Source: Coralliovum pocilloporae (GTDB lineage Bacteria; Pseudomonadota; Alphaproteobacteria; Rhizobiales; Cohaesibacteraceae). Taken from it: 64,000 nucleotides of DNA. The DNA is taken from assembly GCF_030845175.1 (NCBI RefSeq), contig NZ_CP132542.1:806001-870000 (forward strand). Reading direction: 5' to 3'. The translations under genes and the position numbers were made by a program. Numbering within the stretch: position 1 is the stretch's first letter; every line of letters begins with the position of its first letter. The notes under the pieces were generated by a model that had not been told where the DNA came from, did no database searches, and worked only from the letters and a program-made list of their open reading frames with translations. This document shows positions 8,202-19,279 of this stretch, piece after piece.

Positions 8202-9548
8202 TCAGGCAGCCACTGACCGCACAGCATTGCAGATATCGTCGACAACAGAGAGAACCAGAGGTTCATCATCCCCTTCCGCCATGACGCGAATAAGCGGCTC
8301 AGTCCCCGACTTCCGGATAACCAGACGCCCACGCCCGTCAAGACGCGCCTCACCTTCCGCAATAGCACTTTGAACATCAACGCTTTCAAGCGGTGCTCCA
8401 CCGTTGAAACGGACATTCTTGAGAATCTGCGGCACGGGCTCAAACCGGTGACAGACCTCACTCACAGGCCGGTCACTCTCCTTGACCACAGACAGAACCT
8501 GCAGCGCTGATACGAGGCCATCACCTGTTGTGCTGAAATCTGAGAGGATAATATGGCCGGACTGCTCCCCGCCTACGTTATAACCGCCGGATTTCATCCG
8601 CTCGATGACATAGCGATCGCCAACCTTGGTTCGTTCCAATGTCAGCTTGCGATCGCTGAGATGACGTTCAAGGCCCAGATTGGACATGACTGTCGCCACG
8701 ATACCGGGAGAAGACAGCATGGATCGGTCTGCCCACGTGTCGGCCACAACGGCCATCAGCTGATCGCCATCCACCACACGCCCCGTTTCATCAACAATGA
8801 TGACCCGGTCCGCATCCCCATCAAGAGCAATCCCGATATCCGCACGAACTTCATGCACCTTGCGGCAAAGAGCATCCGTTGAAGTGGACCCGCATCCGTC
8901 ATTGATGTTTATGCCATTTGGTTCGACACCAATGGTCACCACATCAGCGCCAAGCTCCCAGAGCGCATCCGGTGCCGACCGGTAGGCTGCACCATTGGCA
9001 CAATCAATCACGACGCGCAGCCCTTCAAGACTCATAGAGCGTGGCAATGTCCGCTTAGCAAATTCAATATAGCGATCCCGAACACCATCCACACGCTTGG
9101 CACGACCCAGACGCTCAGAGGAAGCCAGTCGTGGCGCAAGATCTTCTTCCAGAAGGCTCTCAATCTGAGTCTCAAGTGCGTCAGACAGCTTGAAACCATC
9201 CGGCCCAAACAGCTTGATACCGTTGTCATGGTAAGGATTATGGGAGGCGGAAATCATGACGCCGATATCGGCCCTGAGGGATCGCGTCAGCATGGCAACT
9301 GCCGGAGTCGGCATCGGCCCCAACAGGAACACATCCATACCCGCGCTTGTAAATCCTGCCACCATGGCATTTTCAATCATATAGCCGGACAGCCGAGTAT
9401 CCTTACCGATCACCACCCGGTGCCGGTGTTCTCCACGGGTAAAGATCAGGCCTGCAGCCATACCCACCTTCATCGCCAGTTCCGGCGTCATCGGTGGTGT
9501 ATTGGCGCGACCGCGAATTCCATCCGTTCCAAAATATTTCCGAACCAT
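8202..9548 (-). CDS. glmM: Phosphoglucosamine mutase
   Basis: A 448-residue alpha-D-phosphohexomutase that converts glucosamine-6-phosphate to glucosamine-1-phosphate for UDP-GlcNAc, and so for peptidoglycan and lipid A. The phosphorylated serine is Ser102 in [12 protein letters not shown], the metal-binding loop is [11 protein letters not shown], and the C-terminal phosphate-binding loop is [17 protein letters not shown]. Length is normal. It lies downstream of ftsH in the same orientation, a pairing kept in many proteobacteria, but here a terminator-like hairpin separates them. Confidence 0.98.
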   Translation of the reverse strand: MVRKYFGTDGIRGRANTPPMTPELAMKVGMAAGLIFTRGEHRHRVVIGKDTRLSGYMIENAMVAGFTSAGMDVFLLGPMPTPAVAMLTRSLRADIGVMISASHNPYHDNGIKLFGPDGFKLSDALETQIESLLEEDLAPRLASSERLGRAKRVDGVRDRYIEFAKRTLPRSMSLEGLRVVIDCANGAAYRSAPDALWELGADVVTIGVEPNGININDGCGSTSTDALCRKVHEVRADIGIALDGDADRVIIVDETGRVVDGDQLMAVVADTWADRSMLSSPGIVATVMSNLGLERHLSDRKLTLERTKVGDRYVIERMKSGGYNVGGEQSGHIILSDFSTTGDGLVSALQVLSVVKESDRPVSEVCHRFEPVPQILKNVRFNGGAPLESVDVQSAIAEGEARLDGRGRLVIRKSGTEPLIRVMAEGDDEPLVLSVVDDICNAVRSVAA

Positions 9549-9725
9549 TCAGGGACACCTTCTCGGACAACCAGAACCGCCTCATCCATTGCAAGTGGAG
9601 AGATGCTGATGGTCCGATATACTCCATTAAACTGTATTGGCCTTGTCATCAGACAACGCCTTTGGCCGCACCATACGCGAAACTCGTAACCAACGGGTTT
9701 CAAATTCAGTTATCAAGTGTAACAG

Positions 9726-9758
9726 AAAAGCGCGCCTGAGCAGTTCAGGCGCGCTTTG
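9726..9758 (-). terminator. Terminator-like hairpin between ftsH and glmM
   Basis: Arms AAAGCGCGCCTGA and TTCAGGCGCGCTTT flank a short loop just past the ftsH stop. On the minus strand the stem is followed by TTTTC. It would end ftsH transcripts, or let only a fraction through to glmM. Confidence 0.8.
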
Positions 9759-9781
9759 TCGTCTCTGTTCTGTAAAGGAGA

Positions 9782-11701
9782 TCAAGCCTGAGGCTGAGGC
9801 TCCATACCACCCGGATCAGACTTGCCGTCCTTCTGCGATCCGGCAGTTGGCACTGCTGTACCGCGAGACGGAGGCGTCTCATCATCTGTATCACGATGAG
9901 GCGGCTTGCCTTTCAGAAGATCACAGATCTCATCACCGGACAGGGTTTCATACTCAAGCAGACCCTGGGCAATCGCGTGCAGCTCATCTTCGTAGTCGGT
10001 CAGGATCTGCTCCGCAGTCTGATAACCCTGGTCAACATAGGCCTTGATTTCCTCGTCGATCATCTTCTGTGTCTGCCCGGCAATATTTTGCTGACGGGCA
10101 ACGGAATGGCCGAGGAAAACCTCTTCCTGATTCTCACCATAGGCAATCAGGCCCAGCTTGTCGGACATGCCCCACTGGGTCACCATGGCGCGTGCCAGAC
10201 GCGTTGCCATCTGGATATCGCCGGAGGCGCCTGAGGTCACCTTCTCATAGCCGAAGATCTTCTCTTCCGCGACGCGACCACCCATGGCAACCGCCAGATC
10301 CGCATAACACTTGGCCCGGGTCAGCGAGACCTGATCTTTCTCAGGCAGGCGCATGACCATACCCAAAGCCCGGCCACGCGGAATGATGGTGGCTTTATGG
10401 ATCGGATCAGAAGCAGGCATATGCAGGGTCACCAGAGCATGGCCAGCCTCGTGATAGGCGGTGAGTTTCTTCTCCTCATCCGTCATCACCAGCGTCCGGC
10501 GCTCGGCGCCCATCATTACCTTGTCTTTTGCATCTTCAAATTCCTGCATCGTCACAAGACGACGGCTGCGCCGTGCCGCAAGGAGTGCCGCTTCATTCAC
10601 AAGGTTCATCAGGTCAGCACCAGAGAAACCCGGAGTTCCACGGGCAAGCGTCTTGATGTTGACATCCGGAGCCAGCGGAACATTGCGCACATGAACTTTG
10701 AGGATTTTCTCACGACCGGTCACATCCGGATTGGGCACAACAACCTGTCGGTCGAAACGGCCCGGACGCAGCAGCGCCGGATCCAGAACATCAGGACGGT
10801 TGGTCGCTGCAATCAGGATGATGCCTTCATTGGCCTCAAAGCCATCCATTTCAACGAGCAGCTGGTTGAGCGTCTGTTCACGTTCGTCATTGCCGCCGCC
10901 AAGGCCCGCACCACGGTGACGGCCTACAGCATCGATCTCATCAATAAAGATGATGCAGGGAGCGTTTTTCTTGGCCTGCTCGAACATGTCACGGACACGG
11001 CTGGCACCGACACCCACGAACATCTCAACAAAGTCAGAACCGGAAATGGTGAAGAACGGCACATTGGCTTCACCGGCAACTGATTTGGCCAGAAGCGTTT
11101 TACCGGTACCCGGAGGGCCAACCAGCAGCACACCGCGCGGAATACGACCGCCCAGACGCTGGAATTTCTGCGGATCGCGGAGGAACTCAACGATCTCCTG
11201 CAGGTCTTCCTTGGCTTCATCCACGCCAGCAACATCTTCAAAGGTCACACGACCATGCGCTTCCGTGAGCATCTTTGCCTTGGACTTGCCAAAACCCATG
11301 GCCTTGCCGCCTGAACCCTGCATCTGGCGCATGAAGAACACCCAGACCGCAATAAACAGAAGCATCGGGAACCAGTTCAGAAGAGCACCCAGGATCGGAG
11401 AACCTTCCGTTTCCGGCTTGGCCGTAATGGCAACACCCTTGCCATGCAGCTTATCAACAAGGTTCGGAGCATCCGGAGAATAGGTATGGAAGCTTGTATT
11501 GTTCCGATACTGACCCGTAATGTTCGGTCCGGAAATCGTGACACTGCTGACCTGTCCCTGCTCCACATCAGTCAGGAACTGGGAGAATGGAATCTCGCGT
11601 GTCGACCCACGCTGGGTGGGGTTCTGGAACAACTGAAACAGGGCAATCAAAAGCAAGGCAATGATGACCCAAAGGGCAAAGTTTCTGAAGTTACTGTTCA
11701 T
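9782..11701 (-). CDS. ftsH: ATP-dependent zinc metalloprotease FtsH
   Basis: A 639-residue inner-membrane AAA+ protease that removes damaged or regulated membrane and cytoplasmic proteins. The N-terminus has two membrane helices (about residues 5-24 and 105-125) around a periplasmic domain. The AAA module shows Walker [13 protein letters not shown], Walker [12 protein letters not shown] and the second region of homology with RPGRFDRQ. The protease part has the zinc motif HEAGHA. The Pro/Gly/Asp-rich tail is typical of the rhizobial form. I chose the ATG of [11 protein letters not shown] because AGGA precedes it and it starts directly before the first helix; a longer frame adds 13 residues. 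Confidence 0.97.
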   Translation of the reverse strand: MNSNFRNFALWVIIALLLIALFQLFQNPTQRGSTREIPFSQFLTDVEQGQVSSVTISGPNITGQYRNNTSFHTYSPDAPNLVDKLHGKGVAITAKPETEGSPILGALLNWFPMLLFIAVWVFFMRQMQGSGGKAMGFGKSKAKMLTEAHGRVTFEDVAGVDEAKEDLQEIVEFLRDPQKFQRLGGRIPRGVLLVGPPGTGKTLLAKSVAGEANVPFFTISGSDFVEMFVGVGASRVRDMFEQAKKNAPCIIFIDEIDAVGRHRGAGLGGGNDEREQTLNQLLVEMDGFEANEGIILIAATNRPDVLDPALLRPGRFDRQVVVPNPDVTGREKILKVHVRNVPLAPDVNIKTLARGTPGFSGADLMNLVNEAALLAARRSRRLVTMQEFEDAKDKVMMGAERRTLVMTDEEKKLTAYHEAGHALVTLHMPASDPIHKATIIPRGRALGMVMRLPEKDQVSLTRAKCYADLAVAMGGRVAEEKIFGYEKVTSGASGDIQMATRLARAMVTQWGMSDKLGLIAYGENQEEVFLGHSVARQQNIAGQTQKMIDEEIKAYVDQGYQTAEQILTDYEDELHAIAQGLLEYETLSGDEICDLLKGKPPHRDTDDETPPSRGTAVPTAGSQKDGKSDPGGMEPQPQA

Positions 11702-11835
11702 ATGGATGTCCTGTTCGCCCCTGAACCTAGAATTCTGCAAATTTGGAAGATCTTATCATTCAGAGGTTAAAGATAGGTGGGCTTTACACCGATTCCAAGT
11801 CAAAGAACCGGCCAATTTGCCGCAAAAACACGCTT

Positions 11836-13194
11836 TTATGGATATTCTGTTGACCATATTGTCAGAAACTCGTCATCAGCCAGTGGAACAAGCACAGGAT
11901 TCCCCTGTCTATGACCGCCATTCCCCGTTTCAGCTTTCTCTTCTGGCTCTAATCCTGCTTCACCTAAGACCGACACCACACCCTCACGCATAAGAATCGG
12001 TACGGCCATTCTGGCGGCCGGCGGCATCTCCAGATACCGGGTCGGCAATGACGGGCAATCGGATGATGACAGAATCGACAATGGACAAATCACATCACCG
12101 GCACGAAAACCATCTGACACATTCACCCTGTAGCGCTGATCCCAGATGATCTCTTTATCCTTATCCGCCAGTTCCTGAGCAGGCAGGCCTTCACGCCCGT
12201 CTTCCCGATAGATCCAGAGGCCATTCCCCCAAAACTCAAGAACCGCCCCACCAAGTGTACGGCGATAAGGCTCTCCGGTGGATAAGGCCTGCAGGAATTC
12301 AGCAATATGACTCTCAAGGGCATCAGCTCTTGGCGGATAAGCCCGATTGCCGCTTAACCCAACAAGTAGCCGGACGGCCAAATAGTTGAACTCGGGATGC
12401 TGATTGTCGAAAAACCCACGATCAACACGAAAGCAAAGCCCCGGATAACGCTTGAGGCAAGGTCTCAGCTTTTCCAATAATACGGATTGCAGGGCATCAT
12501 TGCTGCGTCTGAGGCGCTCCAGAGTCTCACTGATCCGCCCCGAATCGAGACCAAGTTCCGCAAGTTGCGGCAGCATTTTTCGAATGCGGACACGGGCAAA
12601 CCGGTCATCATGATTGCTCGGATCATCGATCCAGCTCTGCCCGACCTCATTGAGATAGGATTCCGTCTGATATCTGGAAAACGAAAGGAATGGCCGCTCA
12701 ACTGAAATGCCATTCATCATTCGGCTGCTTGTCATCGCCGCAAGGCCTTTAAGGCCACTTCCCCGCGCCAGACGTATCAGAAAGGTTTCAGCCTGATCAT
12801 CCCGGTGATGTGCCACCAGCAGGTGCCCATAGCCCCGCTCAGACAGAAAGGATGTCATGAGATCATAACGGGCCTCACGGGCACCAGCCTGCAGATTGCC
12901 GCTGATGGCCCCTGATTGAACCGGGAGAATGTAGTGATCCAAGGCTAACTTGTCACACAGACCAGCGACAAACCTGGCCTCTTCTGCGGCTTCCGCCCTA
13001 AGGCCATGATCAACAGTTAGAACACATACAGGCAGATCAGGGGCGTTTTGAGTCCGCCAGTGTGCAAAACTGAACAGCAGGCAGAGCGAATCCGCGCCCC
13101 CTGAGACCGCCAGACCAACGCCCGCTACATCGGTAAAGTGGCGATAGGCCGCTTCGAAATCGATTGAGGAAAGCGGCTTATCCGCACCGGGCAT
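11836..13194 (-). CDS. tilS: tRNA(Ile)-lysidine synthetase
   Basis: A 452-residue N-type ATP pyrophosphatase that attaches lysine to C34 of the CAU-anticodon isoleucine tRNA, changing both codon reading and charging. The PP-loop is visible as AVSGGADSLCLLF, with LTVDHGLRAEA and HHRDDQAETFLIRLARGSGLKGLAAM as further TilS blocks. The C-terminal part is divergent, as is usual. The start is uncertain: the ATG chosen overlaps the end of cpoB by 17 bases, and a GTG seven codons earlier is also possible. The overlap suggests translational coupling with cpoB. Confidence 0.93.
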   Translation of the reverse strand: MPGADKPLSSIDFEAAYRHFTDVAGVGLAVSGGADSLCLLFSFAHWRTQNAPDLPVCVLTVDHGLRAEAAEEARFVAGLCDKLALDHYILPVQSGAISGNLQAGAREARYDLMTSFLSERGYGHLLVAHHRDDQAETFLIRLARGSGLKGLAAMTSSRMMNGISVERPFLSFSRYQTESYLNEVGQSWIDDPSNHDDRFARVRIRKMLPQLAELGLDSGRISETLERLRRSNDALQSVLLEKLRPCLKRYPGLCFRVDRGFFDNQHPEFNYLAVRLLVGLSGNRAYPPRADALESHIAEFLQALSTGEPYRRTLGGAVLEFWGNGLWIYREDGREGLPAQELADKDKEIIWDQRYRVNVSDGFRAGDVICPLSILSSSDCPSLPTRYLEMPPAARMAVPILMREGVVSVLGEAGLEPEEKAETGNGGHRQGNPVLVPLADDEFLTIWSTEYP

Positions 13195-14248
13195 TCTGAC
13201 GCTCAGTCCGTGCACGGCGTTTCAGGGCATCAGGTGCCTGCGGATATTTCTTCAGCATTTCGCCAAACGTCACGCAGGCCGCCTGGCGCTGTTGCAGCTG
13301 ATTGAGAGAAACCCCAAGCTTCAACAGGCTCTCAGGCGCTTTGTTGTCCTGAGGATATTTAGTCGACACTTCCAGATAGTGATTGGCGGCTTCACGATAA
13401 CGCCCCTGCGCAAACAGGCTTTCCGCCAGCCAGAACTTGGCATTTGGCTGCAAACGGTGGTTCGGATTCTCGGCAAGAAACTGATTAAAGCCGGATTCAG
13501 CCAGATCATAATCCCCGGTCAGCACATAGCCATAAGCCAGGTCATAGGAATCCTGCGGATCACCGGACCCTGCAGTCACACCCAAATTCTGGCCAAAATT
13601 CTGGTCTCCAGACCCGGTGTCATCCAGACCTCCAGTCAACCCGCCGGCCAATGCAGACAAATCAAGCGGGCCGCTCTCAAAGTTACCTGATGTGGAATCA
13701 TTGCCACTGGCCGAGACTTCGCCCAGTGATCGCGGCTCAAGTGAGCTGAGACGATTGCCAGTTGATGTATCCGACTGCCTTGGGGCCGCCGCCGTCTGAT
13801 TGCGTGGACGGGATTGGGTCGGCGCGGCATTCGAGCGCTTCTTGCCGGCACCGCCTTCGAGCCTCTGCAGACGAAACTCGTTGTCTTCCTGAGCCCGGCG
13901 CAGCTGTTCTTTCAACTGCCGCATTTCATAGAGCAGCTCTTCCACCTGGCCATTCAGCCGCCGCATCTGGGATTCAGCCCGGTCCAGACGTACATTCAGG
14001 TCGGCAGCACTCTGGGCCACGACAATCGGCTGGCCCGCCCGCGTCTCTCGCTGCCCCAGCAGCGGTGCAGGTGGTGTCACTGTGTCAGAAAATGCTGTCA
14101 GGCCTGCTGCCAGCCGGTCTCTCTGGCGCTCGACCTCTCGTTCAAGGGTACTCACCCGGCTTTCCGATGCATTGGCCGGAGTAAATCCACCCAGCGCCAG
14201 AAGCGTCACAAGAGAAGCCGAGAGAATGGCCTGATGTTTCAACCGCAT
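13178..14248 (-). CDS. cpoB: Tol-Pal system protein CpoB (YbgF)
   Basis: A 356-residue periplasmic protein that in enterics links Tol-Pal constriction to peptidoglycan synthesis. A signal peptide (MRLKHQAILSASLVTLLAL, cleavage near ANA-SE) leads into a coiled coil (about residues 30-55 and 85-125), then a Ser/Gly/Asn-rich linker. The C-terminus holds tetratricopeptide repeats: YDLAYGYVLTGDYDLAESGFNQF, then FWLAESLFAQGRYREAANHYLEV, then the ALLKLG-type helix. It follows pal, but a terminator lies between them. The start is the ATG directly before the signal peptide; a longer frame has no support. Confidence 0.93.
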   Translation of the reverse strand: MRLKHQAILSASLVTLLALGGFTPANASESRVSTLEREVERQRDRLAAGLTAFSDTVTPPAPLLGQRETRAGQPIVVAQSAADLNVRLDRAESQMRRLNGQVEELLYEMRQLKEQLRRAQEDNEFRLQRLEGGAGKKRSNAAPTQSRPRNQTAAAPRQSDTSTGNRLSSLEPRSLGEVSASGNDSTSGNFESGPLDLSALAGGLTGGLDDTGSGDQNFGQNLGVTAGSGDPQDSYDLAYGYVLTGDYDLAESGFNQFLAENPNHRLQPNAKFWLAESLFAQGRYREAANHYLEVSTKYPQDNKAPESLLKLGVSLNQLQQRQAACVTFGEMLKKYPQAPDALKRRARTERQNARCG

Positions 14249-14331
14249 AAATCCGTCCCCATGAAGAGCGATCCGATTACAGAAATCGGCTAGTCCAGTT
14301 CTGAGGTTATGTCTAGCCGAAACTATGGCCA

Positions 14332-14363
14332 AAATAAAACCGGCAGGGAAATCCCTGCCGGTC
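14332..14363 (-). terminator. Rho-independent terminator after pal
   Basis: An 11-bp stem (ACCGGCAGGGA with TCCCTGCCGGT) around a 2-base centre is followed on the minus strand by TTTATTTT. It separates pal from cpoB-tilS. Confidence 0.9.
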
Positions 14364-14386
14364 CAAACCACACAATGGTGATTGAT

Positions 14387-14878
14387 TTACTGCGTTGGCA
14401 CAGTCACCGCACGCCGGTTCTGAGACCAGCAGCTGATGTCATCACAAACGGCAACCGGGCGTTCCTTACCAAAGGAAATGGTCTTGATCCGTGTTGGAGC
14501 AATTCCCTTGGACATCAGGTAATTCCGCGTTGCAGTTGCGCGCCGGGCACCAAGCGCCAGGTTATATTCCCGGGTGCCGCGCTCATCCGCATGACCTTCA
14601 ATGGTGATGCTGTATTTCGCATATTGCGTCAGCCACTGAGCCTGGCGATCCAGCGTCGTTTTGCCTTCTGCCGTCAGGTCTGTTGAATCCGTGGTGAAGA
14701 AAACACGATCTCCCACACTCACGGTGAACTCCTGCACACTGCCCGGAGGCGCCTTTGTGCCGGAATTGAAGTCTTTATTCGTGTTTGAACACGCAGCCAC
14801 TGTCAGAGCCAGCAGAGCGGCAAGTCCGATCCGTTTGCCCATCTGGCCAACTGTCGTGTGAACGGGTAACAGGTTCAT
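14387..14878 (-). CDS. pal: Peptidoglycan-associated lipoprotein Pal
   Basis: A 163-residue outer-membrane lipoprotein that binds peptidoglycan and TolB. The lipobox LTVAAC places the lipidated cysteine near residue 30, after a positively charged signal peptide. The rest is an OmpA-like domain, with the diaminopimelate-binding block ITIEGHADERGTREYNLALGARRA. A strong AAGGAG 9 bases before the first ATG supports the longer start. Gene order tolB-pal-cpoB is the usual one. Confidence 0.97.
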   Translation of the reverse strand: MNLLPVHTTVGQMGKRIGLAALLALTVAACSNTNKDFNSGTKAPPGSVQEFTVSVGDRVFFTTDSTDLTAEGKTTLDRQAQWLTQYAKYSITIEGHADERGTREYNLALGARRATATRNYLMSKGIAPTRIKTISFGKERPVAVCDDISCWSQNRRAVTVPTQ

Positions 14879-15034
14879 CCCCGGTCACTCCTTATCTATG
14901 TCCCAAATCGCTGCCGATAATACCCTGTTTAGGTTAAGCAGCCGTTGGCAAACGTGGTTAATAAGCGATTAAGGAAATTTCGTGTCAAAACTGCGTCTGA
15001 CCGTTTTCCATCCCCTCATCGGCAGAAATCTGCA

Positions 15035-16390
15035 TCAGTTGACCAGTGGCGACCAGGCCGGATCTGAGGCAAAAGTGGATGTATCCATCCGCAACTCATT
15101 CCGCCCCGTCAGGTCAATAGACCACAGGCGCGGCCCGCCATTGGGACCAGGTATGTCCCGGAAGAACATCAGCACACGGCCATTCGGTGCCCATGTAGGC
15201 CCTTCATTGTGATAACCCTCAGTCAGGATACGCTCTCCTGACCCGTCTGTCTTCATGACGCCGATAAGAAACTGCCCGCCACTGCGCTTGGTAAAGGCAA
15301 TCAGATCGCCTCGTGGTGACCACACCGGCGTCGAATAAGATCCGTCACCAAAACTGATGCGTCGCTGGTTCGAACCATCCGCATTCATAACGTAAAGCTG
15401 CTGCGATCCGCCCCGGTCCGATTCAAAAACAATCTGACGACCATCCGGTGAATAGCTTGGCCCGGTATCAATGGACGCCGAATTGGTCAGACGCGTGGTC
15501 CGTCGTGATCTGAGGTCCATCGTGAAGATATTGGCATTGCCTTCCTGCTGAAGGCTCATGATCACCTTGTGGCCATCCGGGGAGAAGCGCGGGGCGAAAG
15601 TCATACCCGGGAAATTACCGACCACCTCACGCTGGCCCGTCTCGATGTTCAGCAGATACACACGAGGCCGATCATTGCCGAACGACATATAGGTCACTTC
15701 CTGCCGGGACGGGCTGAACCGGGGTGTCAGAACAAGATCATTGCCATTGGTCAGGTAGCGTACATTGGCGCCGTCCTGATCCATAATAGCCAGCCGCTTC
15801 ACACGCTTGTCTTTCGGTCCATCTTCCGAGACAAACACGATCCGCGTGTCAAAATAACCCTTTTCGCCGGTAAGCCGTTCGTAGATGGCATCAGAAATGA
15901 TATGCGCCAGACGCCGCCAGTTGCTCTGGGGCGTGAAAAACTGCTGGCCCAGCATCTGCTGTCCGGCAAACACATCCCACAGACGGAATTCCGCTTTCAG
16001 ACGGCCATCAGGCTGGCTGGTAATCTTGCCCACCACAAGTGCCTGGGCCTCAAGCACACGCCAGTTCTGGAATTGCGGTGTCCTGTCCGGGCCTGCATCG
16101 CGACTGATAAAGGCCTGCGGGTCAATCGGACGGAACAGGCCTGATCGCTGAAGATTTGATGTGATAACCTCGGTAATATCCTGCCCGACCTGGGCATCGC
16201 CCCCGGCTCCAATAAAGTTTGGCAGAGCAATGGGCAGTGGTTCAACCACACCTTCGGTAATCTGGAGCTTCAGCACCGCCTGTGCCGGATTGCTGAAAGT
16301 CGCAAGCCCCACGACAACGGCAAGTGACAGGAAAGCAAGGGACCCCAGACGGGCAAACGCTTTCAGCGGGGATTGCCAAACAGACACCAT
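15035..16390 (-). CDS. tolB: Tol-Pal system periplasmic protein TolB
   Basis: A 451-residue periplasmic protein with a signal peptide (cleavage after NPAQA) and an N-terminal domain ([21 protein letters not shown]). A six-bladed beta-propeller follows, seen in the repeated [51 protein letters not shown] and [12 protein letters not shown] blades. It shuttles between TolA and Pal during constriction. The ATG at 16390 lies 7 bases after AAGGAG; an in-frame GTG two codons earlier sits too close to that site. Confidence 0.97.
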   Translation of the reverse strand: MVSVWQSPLKAFARLGSLAFLSLAVVVGLATFSNPAQAVLKLQITEGVVEPLPIALPNFIGAGGDAQVGQDITEVITSNLQRSGLFRPIDPQAFISRDAGPDRTPQFQNWRVLEAQALVVGKITSQPDGRLKAEFRLWDVFAGQQMLGQQFFTPQSNWRRLAHIISDAIYERLTGEKGYFDTRIVFVSEDGPKDKRVKRLAIMDQDGANVRYLTNGNDLVLTPRFSPSRQEVTYMSFGNDRPRVYLLNIETGQREVVGNFPGMTFAPRFSPDGHKVIMSLQQEGNANIFTMDLRSRRTTRLTNSASIDTGPSYSPDGRQIVFESDRGGSQQLYVMNADGSNQRRISFGDGSYSTPVWSPRGDLIAFTKRSGGQFLIGVMKTDGSGERILTEGYHNEGPTWAPNGRVLMFFRDIPGPNGGPRLWSIDLTGRNELRMDTSTFASDPAWSPLVN

Positions 16391-16441
16391 TGTCACTCTC
16401 CTTCAAAGCTGACCTTGCCAGCATATCAGCAGATCACGCGA

Positions 16442-17389
16442 TCAGAACAGGTTACGCGGATCAAATACAATCTCAACATCACGCCAGGCGGAATATTTCT
16501 CTATCGGCAGATTGGAATAAGGACCGCAGCGCCAGATAGCCCGCAGCGCACTGTCAGCGGCGGCCTGTCCAAATGCGCCGCCAGGCTGCTGCAGAACGGC
16601 TGGGCTTCCATTGACTTCACCGCTTTCCGTCAACTGAAACCGGATGGTCACGATCAGGTCTTCCGGGTTGGCTGCGCCTGCCGGCGGGTTCCAGCACTGC
16701 TGGATCTGACCGCGCAGGGCATTCAGCTCATTCTGGGACAGACGCGCAGTCTCACTGCCGAATGCACTGCCAAGAGAAGCCACATCCTGCCCGGTGGTTG
16801 AGCCGCCTGACGCGCTGTCCTGCTTGTTCAGCAGGGCTGCGATATCATTGGGGTCAAACTGTTCCTGCTTCTTTTTTGGCTTCTTCTTCGCCACTTTTTT
16901 CGGTGGCTTTGGTCGCCTTTGCGGCGCAGAAACCGTTTTCGGCAGATTGCTTTCCGGTTCTGCCTTGGTTTCTTCAACCTTCGGCGCAGGCTCTACAGGC
17001 TTTGGCTCGGCTTTCGGTGTCGGAGCGGGTTCAGGCTCTTTGACCTTTTCCTGTTTCGGCGGTTCCAGTGCAGCCTTTGGCTTGGGAGGCAGGGCAGCTA
17101 CTTTTTCCGGTGTCGGCTTGGGCGTTGCCTTGTGAACAGTCTTGGCCTTGTCTGATGTTTTACGGGTTGGCTTGGCCTCGACGTCACTCTTCTTTTTCTG
17201 AATGACCTCTTTCACCTTGCCCCGTTTGTCACCCTTCAGGGTCTTCTCCACATCTTCGATGGGTACAAGCTCCACCGGCAGAACATCAATGGGCGGCGCT
17301 TCGAGCGGTGCGACAGACGGCAGGCTGACCAGCCCCCATAACAGGATGCCGGTATGCCCGAACAAAGACATGGCAACACCCGCCCGCAT
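16442..17389 (-). CDS. tolA: Tol-Pal system protein TolA
   Basis: A 315-residue inner-membrane protein spanning the periplasm. One N-terminal helix (about residues 5-24) is followed by a long charged region rich in Lys, Glu, Pro and Ala (about 45-205), predicted helical with polyproline breaks. The C-terminal domain (about 220-315) has LRGQIQQCWNPPAG and the strand-loop AIWRCGPYSNLP typical of TolA domain III. It transmits the proton-motive force from TolQR to TolB-Pal. It starts 3 bases after tolR, so the genes are tightly coupled. Confidence 0.95.
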   Translation of the reverse strand: MRAGVAMSLFGHTGILLWGLVSLPSVAPLEAPPIDVLPVELVPIEDVEKTLKGDKRGKVKEVIQKKKSDVEAKPTRKTSDKAKTVHKATPKPTPEKVAALPPKPKAALEPPKQEKVKEPEPAPTPKAEPKPVEPAPKVEETKAEPESNLPKTVSAPQRRPKPPKKVAKKKPKKKQEQFDPNDIAALLNKQDSASGGSTTGQDVASLGSAFGSETARLSQNELNALRGQIQQCWNPPAGAANPEDLIVTIRFQLTESGEVNGSPAVLQQPGGAFGQAAADSALRAIWRCGPYSNLPIEKYSAWRDVEIVFDPRNLF

Positions 17390-17392
17390 CGC

Positions 17393-17851
17393 TTACTGCT
17401 CCAGCTCTTCCAGGGTCACAAGACCAATTGACCGAAAACCGGCCGAATTCATCAGACCCATAACCCGCATGACTGATCCGTAATCCGTTGTCCGGTCGCC
17501 GCGCACAAAGACCCGCTCATTGTACCCGTTCTTGGCGATTGCCAGGAGGCGTGGTACCAGTTCCTCGCGTTCGACTTCCGCATCCTGAAGATAGATCTTG
17601 CCCTCTGCATCAACGGATATGGTTATGGGCTCTGTTTTCGATTCAAGTGGTTTAGCCTGACTTTCAGGCAATTCTATGGGCACGCCCACCGTCAGAAGCG
17701 GTGCGGAAATCATGAAAACGATAAGCAGAACGAGCATGACATCCACAAAGGGTGTCACATTGATCTCACTGTTGAGCTGACCATGCCGCCTCCGTCTGCG
17801 ACGACCGCGCCCGTGCCCGCCACCTGATGGTCCTTGAAGCGCCGCACCCAT
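17393..17851 (-). CDS. tolR: Tol-Pal system protein TolR
   Basis: A 152-residue ExbD/TolR protein. After a Gly/Arg/His-rich head, the helix [19 protein letters not shown] (about residues 29-47) carries the proton-carrying Asp in TPFVD. A periplasmic domain follows, with the PIELPES block and [16 protein letters not shown] near the end. It pairs with TolQ to form the proton-driven motor. Two bases separate tolQ from tolR. Confidence 0.96.
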   Translation of the reverse strand: MGAALQGPSGGGHGRGRRRRRRHGQLNSEINVTPFVDVMLVLLIVFMISAPLLTVGVPIELPESQAKPLESKTEPITISVDAEGKIYLQDAEVEREELVPRLLAIAKNGYNERVFVRGDRTTDYGSVMRVMGLMNSAGFRSIGLVTLEELEQ

Positions 17852-17853
17852 CG

Positions 17854-18570
17854 TTACTGCTTCTCGTCAAGCTGGCGGGAGAGGATGGCGTAGAACTCAT
17901 CCGCAAAGCCCTCAAGCCGTCCGCTCAACTTGGAAACTTCACTGGAAAATTTGTTATACGCTATAACCGCCGGAATAGCGGCCAAAAGCCCCATCGCTGT
18001 TGCAAAAAGCGCCTCGGCGATCCCCGGCGCAACCACCGCCAGATTGGTATTCTTGGACGCAGCGATAGCCTGAAAACTGGTCATGATGCCCCAGACCGTT
18101 CCAAACAGGCCGACGAAAGGGGCCGCCGAGCCGACCGATGCCAGAAACAGCAAGCGACGTTCCAGCTTGTCGGTTTCCCGGGCAATGGTCAGGTCGAGCA
18201 CCTTCTCAATCCGGTAGGACAGGCCACCCACACCACGAGCACCACTTTCAAAACTGCGTTTCCATTCACGCATGGCAGCCACAAACAGAGCTGCCTGGGA
18301 TGAATTGGGACGACTGGACAGAGACTGATAGAGGTCTTCAAGCGATTGCCCCGACCAGAACACCCTCTCAAAGCGGTCCATCTGTCGCTTGGTTCGGGCG
18401 TATAGAATGACCTTGTCAAAGATGATCCCCCAGGACCAGATCGATGCCACAACCAAGCCAATCATCACGAGCTTGACCACCAGATGGGCCTGCAGAAACA
18501 GGTCGAGGAAGGAAAACCCACCCGTCGTGGCACCAAGGGCAGACGTTGCAATATCAGCAGGTGTCGTCAT
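17854..18570 (-). CDS. tolQ: Tol-Pal system protein TolQ
   Basis: A 238-residue MotA/TolQ/ExbB channel protein with three membrane helices at about 24-48, 138-160 and 172-195. The conserved block ASVGSAAPFVGLFGTVWGIMTSFQAI spans helix 2, and APGIAEALFATAMGLLAAIPAVIAYN spans helix 3. It forms the proton channel with TolR. It is the first gene of tolQRAB-pal; the 259-base gap upstream probably carries the operon promoter. Confidence 0.97.
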   Translation of the reverse strand: MTTPADIATSALGATTGGFSFLDLFLQAHLVVKLVMIGLVVASIWSWGIIFDKVILYARTKRQMDRFERVFWSGQSLEDLYQSLSSRPNSSQAALFVAAMREWKRSFESGARGVGGLSYRIEKVLDLTIARETDKLERRLLFLASVGSAAPFVGLFGTVWGIMTSFQAIAASKNTNLAVVAPGIAEALFATAMGLLAAIPAVIAYNKFSSEVSKLSGRLEGFADEFYAILSRQLDEKQ

Positions 18571-18829
18571 AAAACCGGAACCTCACTCAGTCCTCAGGGT
18601 ATATGTTTCGGGAAAGTAATCCGCCATTCTGGTCAGCAGCAGTTCTGCATGCAGCATAAAGCTGTCCGGCCCGGCCAGAACCACCGACCGGACTGATGTG
18701 ACGAAGAATTTTGTCAAAACTTGGATAATCATCCCGCAACAATGGAATTGTCAGATTATTCCAAGAAGCGCCTTTATGGTTAACACACGGTTACCAAACG
18801 GGCTGGAGTCGCCGCTTTGGGCCCCAGTT

Positions 18830-19279
18830 TCAAAGAATTGATCGCTCAAACGCCGAGCGCATGAAGTCAGGCAGCCGCCGGAGGCGACCATCGAGAGTGA
18901 TCACCACGATGGTGACATCGGCACTGACCAGCTCTGTATCACCCAGAAAAACCCTCTGGTCTAGAACGATACGGGCACCGGTCACAGAACGCGTCGCAGT
19001 CCGCACCTCAACGACATCATCAATCCGGGCCGGTCGGCGATAGGTCACGTTGATGGACTGAACAGCAAAGCCCAGTGCTTCACCTGTCTTGCCATCTGCC
19101 AGTTCAGAATGATGTACCCCCAGAAGACGGAGAAAATCTGTCCGGCCACGTTCAATAAACTTCAGATAGTTTGCATGATAGACAACGCCGGTAAAATCCG
19201 TGTCCTCGTAATAGACCCGGACCGGCAGCATATGGGTACCATCTACCAGCCGCCCGGAGAGGTCAGGCCAGTCGGTCAC
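18830..19279 (-). CDS. ybgC: Tol-Pal-associated acyl-CoA thioesterase YbgC
   Basis: A 149-residue hotdog-fold thioesterase. The motif [30 protein letters not shown] contains the catalytic Asp of the 4-hydroxybenzoyl-CoA thioesterase family. It hydrolyses acyl-CoA or acyl-ACP and is usually encoded just before tolQ. Its ATG overlaps the ruvB stop by 4 bases (ATGA), so it is translated as part of the ruv transcript. A 259-base gap separates it from tolQ. Confidence 0.95.
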   Translation of the reverse strand: MTDWPDLSGRLVDGTHMLPVRVYYEDTDFTGVVYHANYLKFIERGRTDFLRLLGVHHSELADGKTGEALGFAVQSINVTYRRPARIDDVVEVRTATRSVTGARIVLDQRVFLGDTELVSADVTIVVITLDGRLRRLPDFMRSAFERSIL

